A DNA stretch of 64,000 bases from CAYYYA01 sp964517065 (GTDB lineage Bacteria > Patescibacteriota > Patescibacteriia > UBA1558 > 2-01-FULL-52-15). Below the pieces are notes generated by a model. The model was given only the letters and a program-made list of their open reading frames with translations. It did not search any database and was not told the origin of the DNA. This document shows, in pieces, positions 32,607 to 42,323 of the stretch (the stretch's first letter is position 1; each line of letters starts with the position of its first letter). The translations under genes were made by a program, and so were the position numbers. The stretch spans positions 1 through 64,000 of the forward strand of contig CAZFBK010000003.1 of assembly GCA_964517065.1 (NCBI GenBank), written 5' to 3'.

Positions 32607-33209
32607 ATGCAAATTTCCTGGTCTGGCTACGGCTGTTTTCGACTAACAGAAGGAGCTGCTACTGTCATATTCGATCCGACGTATGATGCCTCTGATTTTA
32701 AACTGCGCAAGACGAACACTGACCTCTTATTACTCAGTCACGAGAAGACCAAAGAAGATCTGGCCTGTGTCGGCGAGGAGACATTTGTCATAGATTCTCC
32801 GGGTGAGTACGAAGTCAAAAATGTCTTTGTAAATGGTCTGGGAGATAGTCTATCTGCTTCGGTCTATCGTCTGGATATGGAAGGCATCACTGTAGCTTGG
32901 ATCGGACCGGTGAAAAGTAAAGATCTGAATGCAGCTGTCATCGATGGCATCGATGGCGTGGATATCCTGCTCATCCCGATCGGTGGCGGAGAGATGATGA
33001 ATGCCAAAGAAGCGGCCACTCTGATCAATCAGCTGGAGCCGCGCATCGTCATTCCGGCGTATTACAAGATTAGCGGCAGCAAAGGGCTGGAGCCGTTAGA
33101 AGCTTTTTTCAAAGAATACAACACAGCCCAAGAAACAGTTGATAAGTTTAAGATCACTAAGAAGGACTTGATGGCGGAAGATACTAAAGTCGTAGTACTT
33201 ACTGTATAA
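32607..33209 (+). CDS. MBL-fold protein lacking the metal motif
   Basis: 200 residues. The fold order of small metallo-beta-lactamase-like proteins (UlaG/UPF0173 type) is visible: ISWSGYGCFRL, VIFDPTY, TDLLLLSHEKTKED (near 37-50), DSPGEYEVKNVFVNG, VDILLIPIGGGEMMNAKEAATLINQLEPRIVIPAYY. The site that normally reads HxHxDH is SHEKTKED, keeping one His, so di-zinc catalysis is doubtful; the late His is replaced by IPAYY. A binding or structural role is more likely. Close to gyrA but separated by a palindrome. Confidence 0.75.
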   Translation: MQISWSGYGCFRLTEGAATVIFDPTYDASDFKLRKTNTDLLLLSHEKTKEDLACVGEETFVIDSPGEYEVKNVFVNGLGDSLSASVYRLDMEGITVAWIGPVKSKDLNAAVIDGIDGVDILLIPIGGGEMMNAKEAATLINQLEPRIVIPAYYKISGSKGLEPLEAFFKEYNTAQETVDKFKITKKDLMAEDTKVVVLTV

Positions 33210-33362
33210 AAATAATCAATAATCAAATTACAATACATCAAACAATAATTAATAGTAAATAATAAATAGCAAAAAACAGCACTGTTTAGAAATTTAATTA
33301 TTAGATGTTTATTATTTATTGTTTGAATCTTGATTATTGAATATTGAAACTTGAAATTTATT
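33210..33362. repeat. Palindrome of AATAATCAATAATC words
   Basis: Left half ataatcaataatcaaatt, right half gattattgaatattgaaac, with caaacaataattaa and ttatttattgtttg as inner arms. Confidence 0.8.
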
Positions 33363-33365
33363 TCC

Positions 33366-33656
33366 ATGCCCAACCAACAAAAGCAATTATTTCTCATTAT
33401 CCTCTTAGCCGCGATATTAGTAATCGGCGGAGCAGGAGCTCTGTATTATTGGTTTAATAATGACGCTGCCACTGCCAAGCGCGAACAGGTATTGAAAAAT
33501 ATAAATAAGTCGAACCAAGACTTCTTAGATATTTTAGAGCAGAATCGTACAGTATTGGAGGCGCTCAGCACTACTACCCCGACAACGACATCAGCCGCTC
33601 CAATTTCAAAACCAAACACGGCTACCAGCAGTGATCCATCAGCACCAACATTATAA
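33366..33656 (+). CDS. Small single-pass membrane protein upstream of gyrA
   Basis: 96 residues from ATG 33366. One helix at about residues 8-30, then a helical stretch (KREQVLKNINKSNQDFLDILEQNRTV..) that may be a coiled coil, and a Ser/Thr/Pro tail. Stop is two bases before gyrA, so co-transcription is certain if expressed. Function unknown. Confidence 0.65.
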   Translation: MPNQQKQLFLIILLAAILVIGGAGALYYWFNNDAATAKREQVLKNINKSNQDFLDILEQNRTVLEALSTTTPTTTSAAPISKPNTATSSDPSAPTL

Positions 33657-33658
33657 CT

Positions 33659-36139
33659 ATGGCAAAATCAGATAAAAAATTAACTACCCAAACACCGGCG
33701 CTTCAAGGTGAGACGCTGGTCAATCAGTCCTTGGTGGAAGAAATGCAGACGTCCTATCTGGACTATGCTATGAGTGTTATCGTCGCCCGTGCTTTGCCGG
33801 ATGTCCGTGATGGTTTGAAACCGGTACATCGCCGCGTACTCTATGCCATGTGGAATATTGGTTTGCGTCCAAGTGCGAAATTCCGTAAGTCCGCTACCGT
33901 AGTCGGAGAAGTGATGGGTAAATATCATCCTCATGGCGACAGTGCGATCTATGAAACGATGGTGCGTATGGCACAGGACTTCTCCATGCGCTACCAACTG
34001 GTCAACGGTCAGGGAAACTTCGGCTCCATGGACGGTGACAGTGCTGCTGCTATGCGGTATACCGAAGCCAAGCTGAAACCAGTTGCTGAAGAATTACTTT
34101 TGGATATAGAAAAAAATACCGTAGACTTCACGCCGAACTATGATGGCTCTCATATGGAGCCGTCAGTCTTGCCGGCAAAATTACCGAATTTATTGTTGAA
34201 CGGTAGTGTTGGTATTGCTGTCGGTATGGCGACCAATATTCCGCCGCACAATCTGACAGAATTAGTCGACGCTATTGTCTATATTTCTGAGAATCCTGAC
34301 TGCGCCGTGGAAGATCTCTTACAGTTCGTCAAAGGACCTGACTTCCCGACTGGCGGTGTCATCTATGGACAGAATGATATCAAAGCTGCCTACACAACTG
34401 GTAAAGGCGGTATCGTCATGCGTGGTGAGGCCAATATCGACGAGATGTCCAATGGCCAATTCCGTATCATCATTAGCTCCATCCCATATCAAGTGAACAA
34501 ATCTACCTTGGTGGAAGCTATTGCTAACCTAGTCCGTGATAAGAAGGTAGAGGGTATTAGAGACCTGCGTGATGAGTCCGATCGAGAGGGAGTGCGTATC
34601 GTTATCGAGCTGAAGAAAGACGCCTATCCGAAGAAAGTTCTGAACAACCTTTATAAATATACCCAGTTGCAGGAGACCTTCCATGCTAATCTCTTGGCTC
34701 TGGTCGATGGCATCCAACCTCGTGTCCTAAATCTGAAAAACATCCTCGACGAATATCTCAAGCATCGCGATGTGGTTGTCCGTCGTCGTACTGAATTTGA
34801 ATTAGAAAAAGCTAAAGACCGCGCGCATATCCTTGAAGGTTTGAAAATGGCCTTGGACAAGATCGATGCCGTCATCAAAACTATCCGTGCTTCCAAAGAT
34901 AAAGAAGTAGCCAAGGAAAATTTGATGAAAAGCTTCAAGCTATCTGACCGTCAGGCCACAGCTATCTTGGAAATGCGTCTGCAGAGTTTAGCGAATCTGG
35001 AGCGTCTGAAGATCGAAGGCGAGCTGAAAGAAAAACATGCTTTAATTGAAGAGTTGATTGATTTACTGAAGAGTCCTAAGAAGATCTTAAAGATGATCAT
35101 CACTGAGTTATTGGAAGTGAAAGAAAAATTCGGTGATGAGCGGAAGACCAAAGTTATCAAAGCTGGTATTGGTGAGATGTCGGCTGAAGATTTGATTCCG
35201 AATGAAGCAACCATCGTCACTATAACTCATGACGGCTATATCAAGCGCGTACCACCAGAGACCTTCAAGACGCAATCACGTGGTGGTAAGGGTGTCATCG
35301 GTCTGACAACCAAAGAAGAAGACGATGTCGAACATTTCTTCTCGACGAATACTCATGATGATCTGATGTTCTTCACTACTAAGGGTCGCGTCTTCCAGCT
35401 GAAAGCCTACGAAGTACCGCAAGCTTCGCGCACTGCTAAGGGTCAGAATATCGTCAACTTCCTGCAGCTCGGACCGGAGGAGAAAGTTTCTTCTATTCTC
35501 CAAGGTACTGACATGGGATTGTATAAATATCTCGTCATGGTGACGGAGCAGGGTTTGATTAAGCGAGTAGGGGTAGATAAATTTACTAATGTCCGCCGTT
35601 CTGGGCTGATCGCTCTGCGCTTGAACGATGGCGATCGTCTGCAATGGGTTAAACTTTCTTCCGGCAAAGACGATATCATGCTGGTCTCGGCTCATGGACA
35701 GGCTATCCGTTTCAAAGAAAAAGACGTCCGAGAGATGGGACGTAACGCTGCCGGTGTCCGTGGTATGCGCCTGAAAGGTAAGGACTCTATCGTTGGTATG
35801 GATTTGTTGCCAGAAGGTGAGATTCAGAGTGGCGAACAGCTATTAGTCGTCATGAGCAAGGGCTACGGCAAACGTACGCCGGTGAAAGAATACAAAGTTC
35901 AAGGACGTGGCGGCTCTGGTATCAAGACTGCCAATATCACCGACAAAACCGGTGAGATCCGCGCTGTTCGTATCGTCAGCAGCAAGCAGGAGGGTGATGC
36001 CATTATCATTTCCAAGATGGCTCAAGTCATTCGTATGCCGATCAAGTCAGTATCTATCCTCGGCCGCGCCACACAGGGTGTACGTCTGATGCGCTTCAAG
36101 GAGAGTAATGATGAGCTGGCGTCGATGGTATTGCTGTAA
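33659..36139 (+). CDS. gyrA: DNA gyrase subunit A
   Basis: 826 residues. Catalytic Tyr in AAMRYTEAKL near residue 130, with the Arg before it; GyrA quinolone region GDSAIYETMVRMAQDF; tower and coiled coil in the middle; C-terminal beta-pinwheel with the GyrA-box-like QSRGGKG near 540 and repeated RxxGxxG strand motifs. It cuts and reseals DNA with GyrB to introduce negative supercoils. gyrB is not in this window. Confidence 0.95.
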   Translation: MAKSDKKLTTQTPALQGETLVNQSLVEEMQTSYLDYAMSVIVARALPDVRDGLKPVHRRVLYAMWNIGLRPSAKFRKSATVVGEVMGKYHPHGDSAIYETMVRMAQDFSMRYQLVNGQGNFGSMDGDSAAAMRYTEAKLKPVAEELLLDIEKNTVDFTPNYDGSHMEPSVLPAKLPNLLLNGSVGIAVGMATNIPPHNLTELVDAIVYISENPDCAVEDLLQFVKGPDFPTGGVIYGQNDIKAAYTTGKGGIVMRGEANIDEMSNGQFRIIISSIPYQVNKSTLVEAIANLVRDKKVEGIRDLRDESDREGVRIVIELKKDAYPKKVLNNLYKYTQLQETFHANLLALVDGIQPRVLNLKNILDEYLKHRDVVVRRRTEFELEKAKDRAHILEGLKMALDKIDAVIKTIRASKDKEVAKENLMKSFKLSDRQATAILEMRLQSLANLERLKIEGELKEKHALIEELIDLLKSPKKILKMIITELLEVKEKFGDERKTKVIKAGIGEMSAEDLIPNEATIVTITHDGYIKRVPPETFKTQSRGGKGVIGLTTKEEDDVEHFFSTNTHDDLMFFTTKGRVFQLKAYEVPQASRTAKGQNIVNFLQLGPEEKVSSILQGTDMGLYKYLVMVTEQGLIKRVGVDKFTNVRRSGLIALRLNDGDRLQWVKLSSGKDDIMLVSAHGQAIRFKEKDVREMGRNAAGVRGMRLKGKDSIVGMDLLPEGEIQSGEQLLVVMSKGYGKRTPVKEYKVQGRGGSGIKTANITDKTGEIRAVRIVSSKQEGDAIIISKMAQVIRMPIKSVSILGRATQGVRLMRFKESNDELASMVLL

Positions 36140-36350
36140 AAGTAAAAATTCAAAAGTCAAAACTGAAAACTACAGCTTAAAAGTAAAAAACAGGGGACTA
36201 CGGTTCCTTGTTTTTTATTATGTACAGTATAGAAGCACGAATACCTCCCCTTGCCAAGGGGAAGAGCGGTGGGGTCATTCTCACCTCCCCTAAATCCCCT
36301 CCTTACCAAGGAGGGGTAAAACTCCATATAAAAAACATCAATCAAAATTT
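36138..36350. repeat. Two repeat families after gyrA
   Basis: 36138-36195 has aaaagtcaaaactg words. 36238-36322 has cctccccttgccaaggggaag and cctcccctaaatcccctccttaccaaggagggg. Nothing coding lies between. Confidence 0.75.
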
Positions 36351-36352
36351 AT

Positions 36353-36724
36353 ATGGCAGTACTATATAACAGAATTCAGCAAACAGCGCTGCGTCGAGAA
36401 CAAAGGGCGAATCAAACAAGAGCAGAAGCTATACTTTGGAATGAGCTACGTAATAAACAGCTATGTGGGTTTAAGTTCAGACGACAGCACGGAGTTGGAC
36501 CCTATATTGTAGATTTCTATTGCCCCAAGAAGCGCCTAGCTATTGAAGTGGACGGTGACTCACATTATACAGCAGAAGGTGAGTTACACGATCAAATTCG
36601 TGAAGAATACATTAGTTCGTTTAATATTATCACCTTACGTTTCGATAATGATGAGGTTTATTATAATATTGACGGGGTGGTTGAGGAGATAATCAGCTAT
36701 TTAGATGCCGAAGAAGACAATTAG
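36353..36724 (+). CDS. DUF559 / Vsr-like endonuclease
   Basis: 123 residues. PD-(D/E)XK-like core typical of DUF559: TRAEAILWNELRNKQLCGFKFRRQHGVGPYIVDFYC (Glu and Asp), then LAIEVDGDSH (the Asp-X-Glu-type pair) and the late LRFDNDEV. Related to very-short-patch repair nucleases. The family often travels with repeats and mobile DNA, and here it lies between two palindrome clusters. Role in repair or in repeat spread is a guess. Confidence 0.85.
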   Translation: MAVLYNRIQQTALRREQRANQTRAEAILWNELRNKQLCGFKFRRQHGVGPYIVDFYCPKKRLAIEVDGDSHYTAEGELHDQIREEYISSFNIITLRFDNDEVYYNIDGVVEEIISYLDAEEDN

Positions 36725-36754
36725 TTTATTGACGAGGTTAATTAGCATGATTTT

Positions 36755-36865
36755 ACCTCCCCTTACTAAGGGGAGGCGAGGTGGGGTGCCTGTTCTTTAG
36801 TTGTTATTGTTAGTAATAGATCAACACCTCCCCGTACCCCTCCTTGTAAAGGAGGGGTAATACTC
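36755..36865. repeat. CCTCCCC..GGGGAGG palindromes
   Basis: cctccccttactaaggggagg and cctccccgtacccctccttgtaaaggagggg, flanking the DUF559 gene on its right as others do on its left. Confidence 0.8.
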
Positions 36866-36873
36866 CAATAGTT

Positions 36874-36902
36874 TTGACAAAAGCAAAAAAATATGCTACA
36901 AT
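36874..36902 (+). promoter_or_regulatory. Promoter of the first surface-protein gene
   Basis: TTGACA (36874-36879), 17-bp spacer, TACAAT (36897-36902). The leader to 36988 has a small hairpin ccctc-aaaaata-gaggg. Confidence 0.8.
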
Positions 36903-36988
36903 ACCTTTATAAATGATGATTTTCCTAAGAAATTCATCGAAATCCCTCAAAAATAGAGGGGCTAAAACAAAAATAAAAAACAATCTAT

Positions 36989-38908
36989 ATGAAAAAGAGC
37001 GCCTTCTCGATCTTTGGACTCACAGTTATGCTGATGGGTCTATTTGTTTTCTTTAATTATACGATGGCCGCCACTTCTAACATTGAAGATGGTAGTACTG
37101 GTGGCGGAGGCGGAACAGGAGGAACTTCAACATTAACAATATATGACATTACTAAGGAAGTTGGTATAAATGGTGCAGGTGTGCATTGGCGTACCAATCA
37201 GCCGACTACTACCTGGATCGCCTATAAAAAGGTCAGTGATAGCGACTGGATAATGATGCAGAGCGGATTGGACACTACGCTGGTTTTAGAACACATCAGC
37301 GGTACCAACGAATTAGTACCAGGACAAGAATATGAGTTCTATGTCTCTGGTACTAATGCAACCGGTACTACTGTACGTTCATCGACCATGACCTTCACGT
37401 CTACAGCGTCGATACCTGATTATTATATTCCCTATATTAACGCTAGTATCAATGGTGGTACAGAAGCACTTTATTCTACAGATACTGTCGCAGCGGGAAC
37501 AAAATTTGAATTCAGAATAGCAGTCGATAATCACGGCAACGCACCGTCTCCTGCAACTACAGTCGCTCTATCCGTAGATGGACAATTAATTGGTAGTGCT
37601 GTTATGGGAGCTCTTGATGTCTATGGACGTGGTCGGGCTGAAACACGAATACCATGGGTGGCTACAGCTGGTCAGCATATAATGAAATTTACCGTTGATC
37701 CTCAAAATTCTGTAACCGAGTTCGATGAAAATAATAATTCGTGGAGCGGAAATCAGTATGTCTCAGGAACACGCGATGGCAATACTATTGAAATTAAAGA
37801 CTTAACTGCAACTGGTATTACGTTCCAAAGTGCCGTAGTCAAATGGAGAACGAACATAGAGTCCAAAGGGGTGGTATATTACATGCCGATGGATACTTCA
37901 AGTTCAACTCACATTTCTTTGATTGCTACTTCAACCTCAAACTGGTTGAAAGCTTACGATGAAAAAGTTCGTACCAATCATGAAGTAAATTTGCGTAATT
38001 TAATTTCCAACAAAAAATATCGTTACTATGTGATTAGTACAGCGAAAGATGGCTCTGTAGCGCGTTCTGAGGTGAAAGATTTCGATACTCGCGGCGTAGG
38101 TAGAAATTCTGAAGGAGACAAAGAATTTGAAACACCTCACGCTGATGATACTACACCAGTGATCTTGCCCGATGGGACCAAACCGACGGATGATAAACGT
38201 CCATTACCGAAGAAGCCACTTCCTGTAACCTCAGATGAGCAGGCTCTGCGTGAGCGTATTAAGAGATTAGAGCTGAGAATATCTGAGCTCGAAAGTAAAT
38301 TGATTGAACGGGAAAAAAGCTTGGCTCAACCAACAGATAAGAGATTAACCGATCGTGTCAAAGGTGAGCTTTTGCTCCAAGTAGAAGGTAATGGAGAGGT
38401 CTGGTATATCGACCCAATTACTGGTAAGAAATATTATTTCAAAGACGGTGATAGCGCTTACAAAGCCATGCAAGCTTTCGGCCTTGGTATTTCTGAAACA
38501 GATTTGGCCAAGATCCCTGTTGGCACAGATCCAAAAGTTATTGATATAGATACTGACGGCGACGGCATTGCTGATAGTACTGAAACAGCTATTGGAACCG
38601 ATCCGGCCAATCCCGACAGTGATAACGACGGCTTCAAAGACGGTGAGGAAGTAACTAATAATTATTCGCCTCTGGGTCAGCAAAAAGTTGCAGTTGATCC
38701 TACATTACAAAAAAATCTTAAAGGACGTATTGTCTTGAATGTCAAAAACGGTAACTCATGGTATGTAAATGCCAAAGATGGTAAACGCTACTTCCTCGGT
38801 AATGGAGCGCAGGCTTATAAGATAATGAAATATTTATCTACGGGAGCGACTAATAATGACTTGCGTAAGATTGATGTGGGAGAATTACAGACAGACGCTG
38901 CTCAATAA
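36989..38908 (+). CDS. Secreted surface protein with CARDB, Fn3-like, Ca-binding and W-Y repeats
   Basis: 639 residues. Signal peptide (1-28), Gly/Thr linker, Fn3-like domain (about 50-145), CARDB-type domain with VDNHGNAPSPATTVALSV and FDENNNSW (about 150-260), a second Fn3-like domain, a coiled-coil piece (ALRERIKRLELRISELESKL), then two W-Y modules (EVWYIDPITGKKYYF.. and SWYVNAKDGKRYFLGN..) around a thrombospondin-3-like Ca2+ loop DTDGDGIADS / DSDNDGFKDGEE. Likely cell-surface adhesion, cell-wall bound through the W-Y modules (inference). The next gene is a paralogue. Confidence 0.82.
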   Translation: MKKSAFSIFGLTVMLMGLFVFFNYTMAATSNIEDGSTGGGGGTGGTSTLTIYDITKEVGINGAGVHWRTNQPTTTWIAYKKVSDSDWIMMQSGLDTTLVLEHISGTNELVPGQEYEFYVSGTNATGTTVRSSTMTFTSTASIPDYYIPYINASINGGTEALYSTDTVAAGTKFEFRIAVDNHGNAPSPATTVALSVDGQLIGSAVMGALDVYGRGRAETRIPWVATAGQHIMKFTVDPQNSVTEFDENNNSWSGNQYVSGTRDGNTIEIKDLTATGITFQSAVVKWRTNIESKGVVYYMPMDTSSSTHISLIATSTSNWLKAYDEKVRTNHEVNLRNLISNKKYRYYVISTAKDGSVARSEVKDFDTRGVGRNSEGDKEFETPHADDTTPVILPDGTKPTDDKRPLPKKPLPVTSDEQALRERIKRLELRISELESKLIEREKSLAQPTDKRLTDRVKGELLLQVEGNGEVWYIDPITGKKYYFKDGDSAYKAMQAFGLGISETDLAKIPVGTDPKVIDIDTDGDGIADSTETAIGTDPANPDSDNDGFKDGEEVTNNYSPLGQQKVAVDPTLQKNLKGRIVLNVKNGNSWYVNAKDGKRYFLGNGAQAYKIMKYLSTGATNNDLRKIDVGELQTDAAQ

Positions 38909-38953
38909 TATATAACACTCTAAAAATTAACTAACCTCTTGTAGGTCGCTCCT

Positions 38954-41089
38954 ATGAAACATATACTTGCGCGCGTCAGTGGTCTGATACTGTTGTTCAG
39001 CATGATTTTGACACCGCTGGCGGCAGGAGCGACCGGGATTCCGGATTTGAGTTTGGTTTCTTTAACCATTGACTCAGAGACAGCTATACCGCAGGTATTT
39101 GCTCTTACCTCTTTCTCTCTGAAAGGACACTATGCGAATGGTGATCCTGCGGCTAAGCTTGCTGACGCCAAAGCCGCAGAAGATCTTAGTAAATCTTTGC
39201 AGGATTTTGTCCTAGTAAGCTTTATAATCCCTGGGGGTGAATATAATACCATTGGTGCATCATCCACTGATGCGTCATTACAGTCAGGCGATGATTTTGA
39301 ATTCAGATATATTGGTTTCTTTACCAGTACCGGTTCCAAGAAACTAACGTTCACCATTGATTCGCAAAATTCATTGGCTGAATCTAACGAGGCCAATAAT
39401 ACGTTAACGCAGGATGTCATCGTAGCTCCTCTTGATCCTCTGTATCAGACACTGCCGATTACTGATATCTCTGCTTCTGAAATCAGCAAGGAGTCGGTGG
39501 TACTATCATGGAAGACAGCAGACCCAACCCAGAGTTTGCTGTTTTATTGGCCTGACAAAGTCGGTGCGGTAGCCGAGGTGGCAGGCCTTGATCTCGACAG
39601 TCTATCGGTTCTGACAACGAGTAACTCACTTTTTATTCCTAATCTTTCCGCGAATACCGATTATAAATATCTGATCATGGCTGGTAATACAAACACCACA
39701 GGAGTTTCTGCTGTTCAAAATTTCAGAACAAATAATCAGGAGATGTCTCCTATCCCAGACAGTGAAAAGATTATTTTTTCTGATATCAAGACCACAATCA
39801 AAAATTCTTACAGCGCAACAGTTACTTGGAAGACTAATATCCCGACTGCCAGCAAGGTCAGCTATCGACCAACTAAACCCTGCGTGTCGAATTTTCTCTG
39901 TGACATGGATCGCGCCCAGACCTCAAAAGATTTAACAATTGATCATAGTGTTATCTTGCCACTTTATCCGGCTGACACTTATACGTATCACATTGAGGCC
40001 CAATTAAATCTTAGTAAACCGATACAGAAATCAGTGACATTGACGGTAGTCACGACAGATCCGGTTATTGATGTCACTCCCTTACCAGTTATAGAGCCGG
40101 ATCCAATAGGTGATGTGGATCCTAATATGATTTCAGATGTAAAAGTTGATCAAATAACTAGTAATTCGGCTGTTATTTCTTGGACTACAAGCAGGGCCGT
40201 CTATAGTGATTTAGATTATAATGTAACGCCCTGTTTTGAAACTGAAGGGTGTCTATTTAGTGCTCGACAAGTATTAGGTGATACAGCTAGTACGAATCAT
40301 CAGGTTACCCTAACAGACCTGAAGCCAAGCACAGACTATCAGTATAATTTTTCTACGCGAGAGACAACCGACAGAAGTATCGGTAATATTTATGTAAGAG
40401 CATATTATTTTAAAACCTCGTTCGGACCAGTTCCAATAGAGTTAAACAATCAAAAAGAGATTGTAGAGCGCAGCAAGGTTAGAAACGGTGTGCTCGACAG
40501 AGAAAAAAATCGTCTGGCCAAGACAGATTCTTCGCTGGTGAATAAACTCCGTGGACGATTATTGTTGCAGATCGAAGAAAAAGGTGAAGCTTGGTATGTG
40601 GATCCTGTCGGTGGTCGACGTTTCTATATGCAAGATGGTGTGGGAGCCTATGAAGCGCTGCGTAGCTTTGGCTTAGGAATCAGCAATAAAGATTTGGAGC
40701 AGATTCCGGTCGGTGTCCTGTGGGATGATATTTTGAAAGGAGACATTGATAGTGATCATGACGGCTTAGCTGATAAGCTGGAGTCGGCTCTTGGTACTGA
40801 TCCGTACAACATAGATAGCGATAATGACAGCTACACTGACGGACAAGAGGTTCGCAACGGCTACTCACCACTTGGTTCGCCAAAGGTGAAAGTAAATGCA
40901 GCCTTGGTAAAAAAATTGGCAGGTAGAATTCTCATACAGGCAGATCATAAAGGTGAAGCGTGGTATATTAATCCTGTTGACGGACATCGTTACTTCCTTG
41001 GTAACGGCGATCAGGCTTATCAGCTGATGCGCAAGCTGGCGCTGGGGATTAGCAATAGTAATTTGAATAAGCTACCGGTGGGGAATTAA
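38954..41089 (+). CDS. Secreted surface protein, paralogue of the previous one
   Basis: 711 residues. Signal peptide ending near AGATG, CARDB-like domain (about 30-160, SLAESNEANNTL), three Fn3-like domains with VVLSWKT, ATVTWKTN and AVISWTTS, then the same end as the previous protein: two W-Y modules (EAWYVDPVGGRRFYM.., EAWYINPVDGHRYFLGN..) and the Ca2+ loop DIDSDHDGLADK / DSDNDSYTDGQE between. It starts 45 bp after its neighbour, so the two form an operon. Probably a pair of external structural proteins. Confidence 0.82.
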   Translation: MKHILARVSGLILLFSMILTPLAAGATGIPDLSLVSLTIDSETAIPQVFALTSFSLKGHYANGDPAAKLADAKAAEDLSKSLQDFVLVSFIIPGGEYNTIGASSTDASLQSGDDFEFRYIGFFTSTGSKKLTFTIDSQNSLAESNEANNTLTQDVIVAPLDPLYQTLPITDISASEISKESVVLSWKTADPTQSLLFYWPDKVGAVAEVAGLDLDSLSVLTTSNSLFIPNLSANTDYKYLIMAGNTNTTGVSAVQNFRTNNQEMSPIPDSEKIIFSDIKTTIKNSYSATVTWKTNIPTASKVSYRPTKPCVSNFLCDMDRAQTSKDLTIDHSVILPLYPADTYTYHIEAQLNLSKPIQKSVTLTVVTTDPVIDVTPLPVIEPDPIGDVDPNMISDVKVDQITSNSAVISWTTSRAVYSDLDYNVTPCFETEGCLFSARQVLGDTASTNHQVTLTDLKPSTDYQYNFSTRETTDRSIGNIYVRAYYFKTSFGPVPIELNNQKEIVERSKVRNGVLDREKNRLAKTDSSLVNKLRGRLLLQIEEKGEAWYVDPVGGRRFYMQDGVGAYEALRSFGLGISNKDLEQIPVGVLWDDILKGDIDSDHDGLADKLESALGTDPYNIDSDNDSYTDGQEVRNGYSPLGSPKVKVNAALVKKLAGRILIQADHKGEAWYINPVDGHRYFLGNGDQAYQLMRKLALGISNSNLNKLPVGN

Positions 41090-41134
41090 TCCACGGCAAT
41101 AGTAATAAACAAAAGGGGTCACGAAATGGTGATT

Positions 41135-41182
41135 CCTTTTGATTTCACCCCACCTGTCCTCCCCTTGGAAAAGGGGAGGTAA
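41135..41182. repeat. CCTCCCCTT..AAGGGGAGG palindrome
   Basis: cctccccttggaaaaggggagg between the surface genes and ruvB. Confidence 0.7.
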
Positions 41183-41245
41183 CAATTCTGCACAACACAT
41201 CATAAGGTTGAAATCAGCCCTATTTAGTGCTAAGGTAACCGTATT

Positions 41246-42274
41246 ATGGCTGATATCATCTCAAAATTAAGTGTCCATGAGCAACCTGAGGATAAGACGT
41301 GGGATTTGACGTTGCGTCCACGCAGCCTTGATGACTACATCGGTCAGACTCAGGTCAAAAGTAATTTGTCTATTTTCCTGCAGGCAGCCAAGCAGCGCGA
41401 AGAGCCGATTGAGCACGTCTTGATCTACGGACCTCCCGGATTAGGCAAGACGACCTTGGCGAATATTATTGCCAAAGAAATGGGTGTTAATATTAAAACC
41501 ACTTCCGGTCCGGCTATTACTAAAGCAGGAGACTTGGCTGCTATCCTGACCAACATGCAGGCCGGTGATATTTTATTCATTGATGAGATTCATCGGTTGA
41601 ATAAAGTCATTGAGGAAATACTATATCCAGCTATGGAAGACTGCGCTATTGATTTAATATTAGGCAAAGGACCAAGCGCGCAGACAGTGCGTTTAGATTT
41701 ACCACGCTTTACCATCGTTGGCGCGACAACACGATACAATTTACTTTCTTCGCCACTTCGTGATCGTTTCGGTGCTACCTATCGCTTGGATTTTTATCGC
41801 AAAGATGAGATTGCTGATATCGTCAAACGTTCGGCGCAGATATTAGCGCTTGATTTGGATGAAGACGCGGCCTTAGAAATTTCCCGTCGTAGTCGCGCTA
41901 CTCCGCGTGTGGCTAATCGTATTCTGAAACGTGTCCGTGACTTCTCCCAAGTCAAAGGCGACGGTGGCAGAGTGACGCTACGTCAAACCCAAGAAGCGTT
42001 GGCTTTGCTGGGTATTGATGACGCTGGTTTAGAAGAGCTTGATCGCCAGCTGTTGACCAATATTATAGAAAAATTTAGTGGCGGACCTGTCGGCGTCACG
42101 ACGCTGGCCGCTGCCATGCAGGAAGACATGGGGACTATTGAAGAAATTTACGAGCCGTATTTAATGCAGTTAGGATTTCTCGCTCGCACACCGCGTGGCC
42201 GGGTCGTGACAGAGCGTGGCTATGAGCACATGGGTGTAGAGATACCAGCGGATATTACGCAGAAGTTGTTATAA
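41246..42274 (+). CDS. ruvB: Holliday junction helicase RuvB
   Basis: 342 residues. Walker A GPPGLGKTTL near 64, Walker B LFIDEIHRL near 114, sensor I GATTRYNLLSSPLRDRFG, Arg finger region and C-terminal winged helix (FLARTPRGRVVT). RuvB hexamers drive branch migration with RuvA. ruvA and ruvC are not in the window. Confidence 0.97.
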   Translation: MADIISKLSVHEQPEDKTWDLTLRPRSLDDYIGQTQVKSNLSIFLQAAKQREEPIEHVLIYGPPGLGKTTLANIIAKEMGVNIKTTSGPAITKAGDLAAILTNMQAGDILFIDEIHRLNKVIEEILYPAMEDCAIDLILGKGPSAQTVRLDLPRFTIVGATTRYNLLSSPLRDRFGATYRLDFYRKDEIADIVKRSAQILALDLDEDAALEISRRSRATPRVANRILKRVRDFSQVKGDGGRVTLRQTQEALALLGIDDAGLEELDRQLLTNIIEKFSGGPVGVTTLAAAMQEDMGTIEEIYEPYLMQLGFLARTPRGRVVTERGYEHMGVEIPADITQKLL

Positions 42275-42318
42275 CCTCCCCGGCCTAAAGGCCACCCCTC
42301 CTTAAAAAGGAGGGGATT
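42275..42318. repeat. CCTCC..GGAGGGG palindrome after ruvB
   Basis: Begins at the ruvB stop: cctccccggcctaaaggccacccctccttaaaaaggagggg followed by seven T, so it can terminate ruvB. Confidence 0.75.
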
Positions 42319-42323
42319 TTTTT

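Noticed and set aside
33366..33656. Small protein before gyrA as a gyrase inhibitor or GyrB fragment
   Set aside because: No similarity to either; it is simply a membrane-anchored short protein.
36238..36865. DUF559 gene and flanking palindromes as a CRISPR or transposon
   Set aside because: Repeats are not regularly spaced, have no unique spacers, and no transposase or clear target duplication is seen; a mobile unit remains only a possibility.
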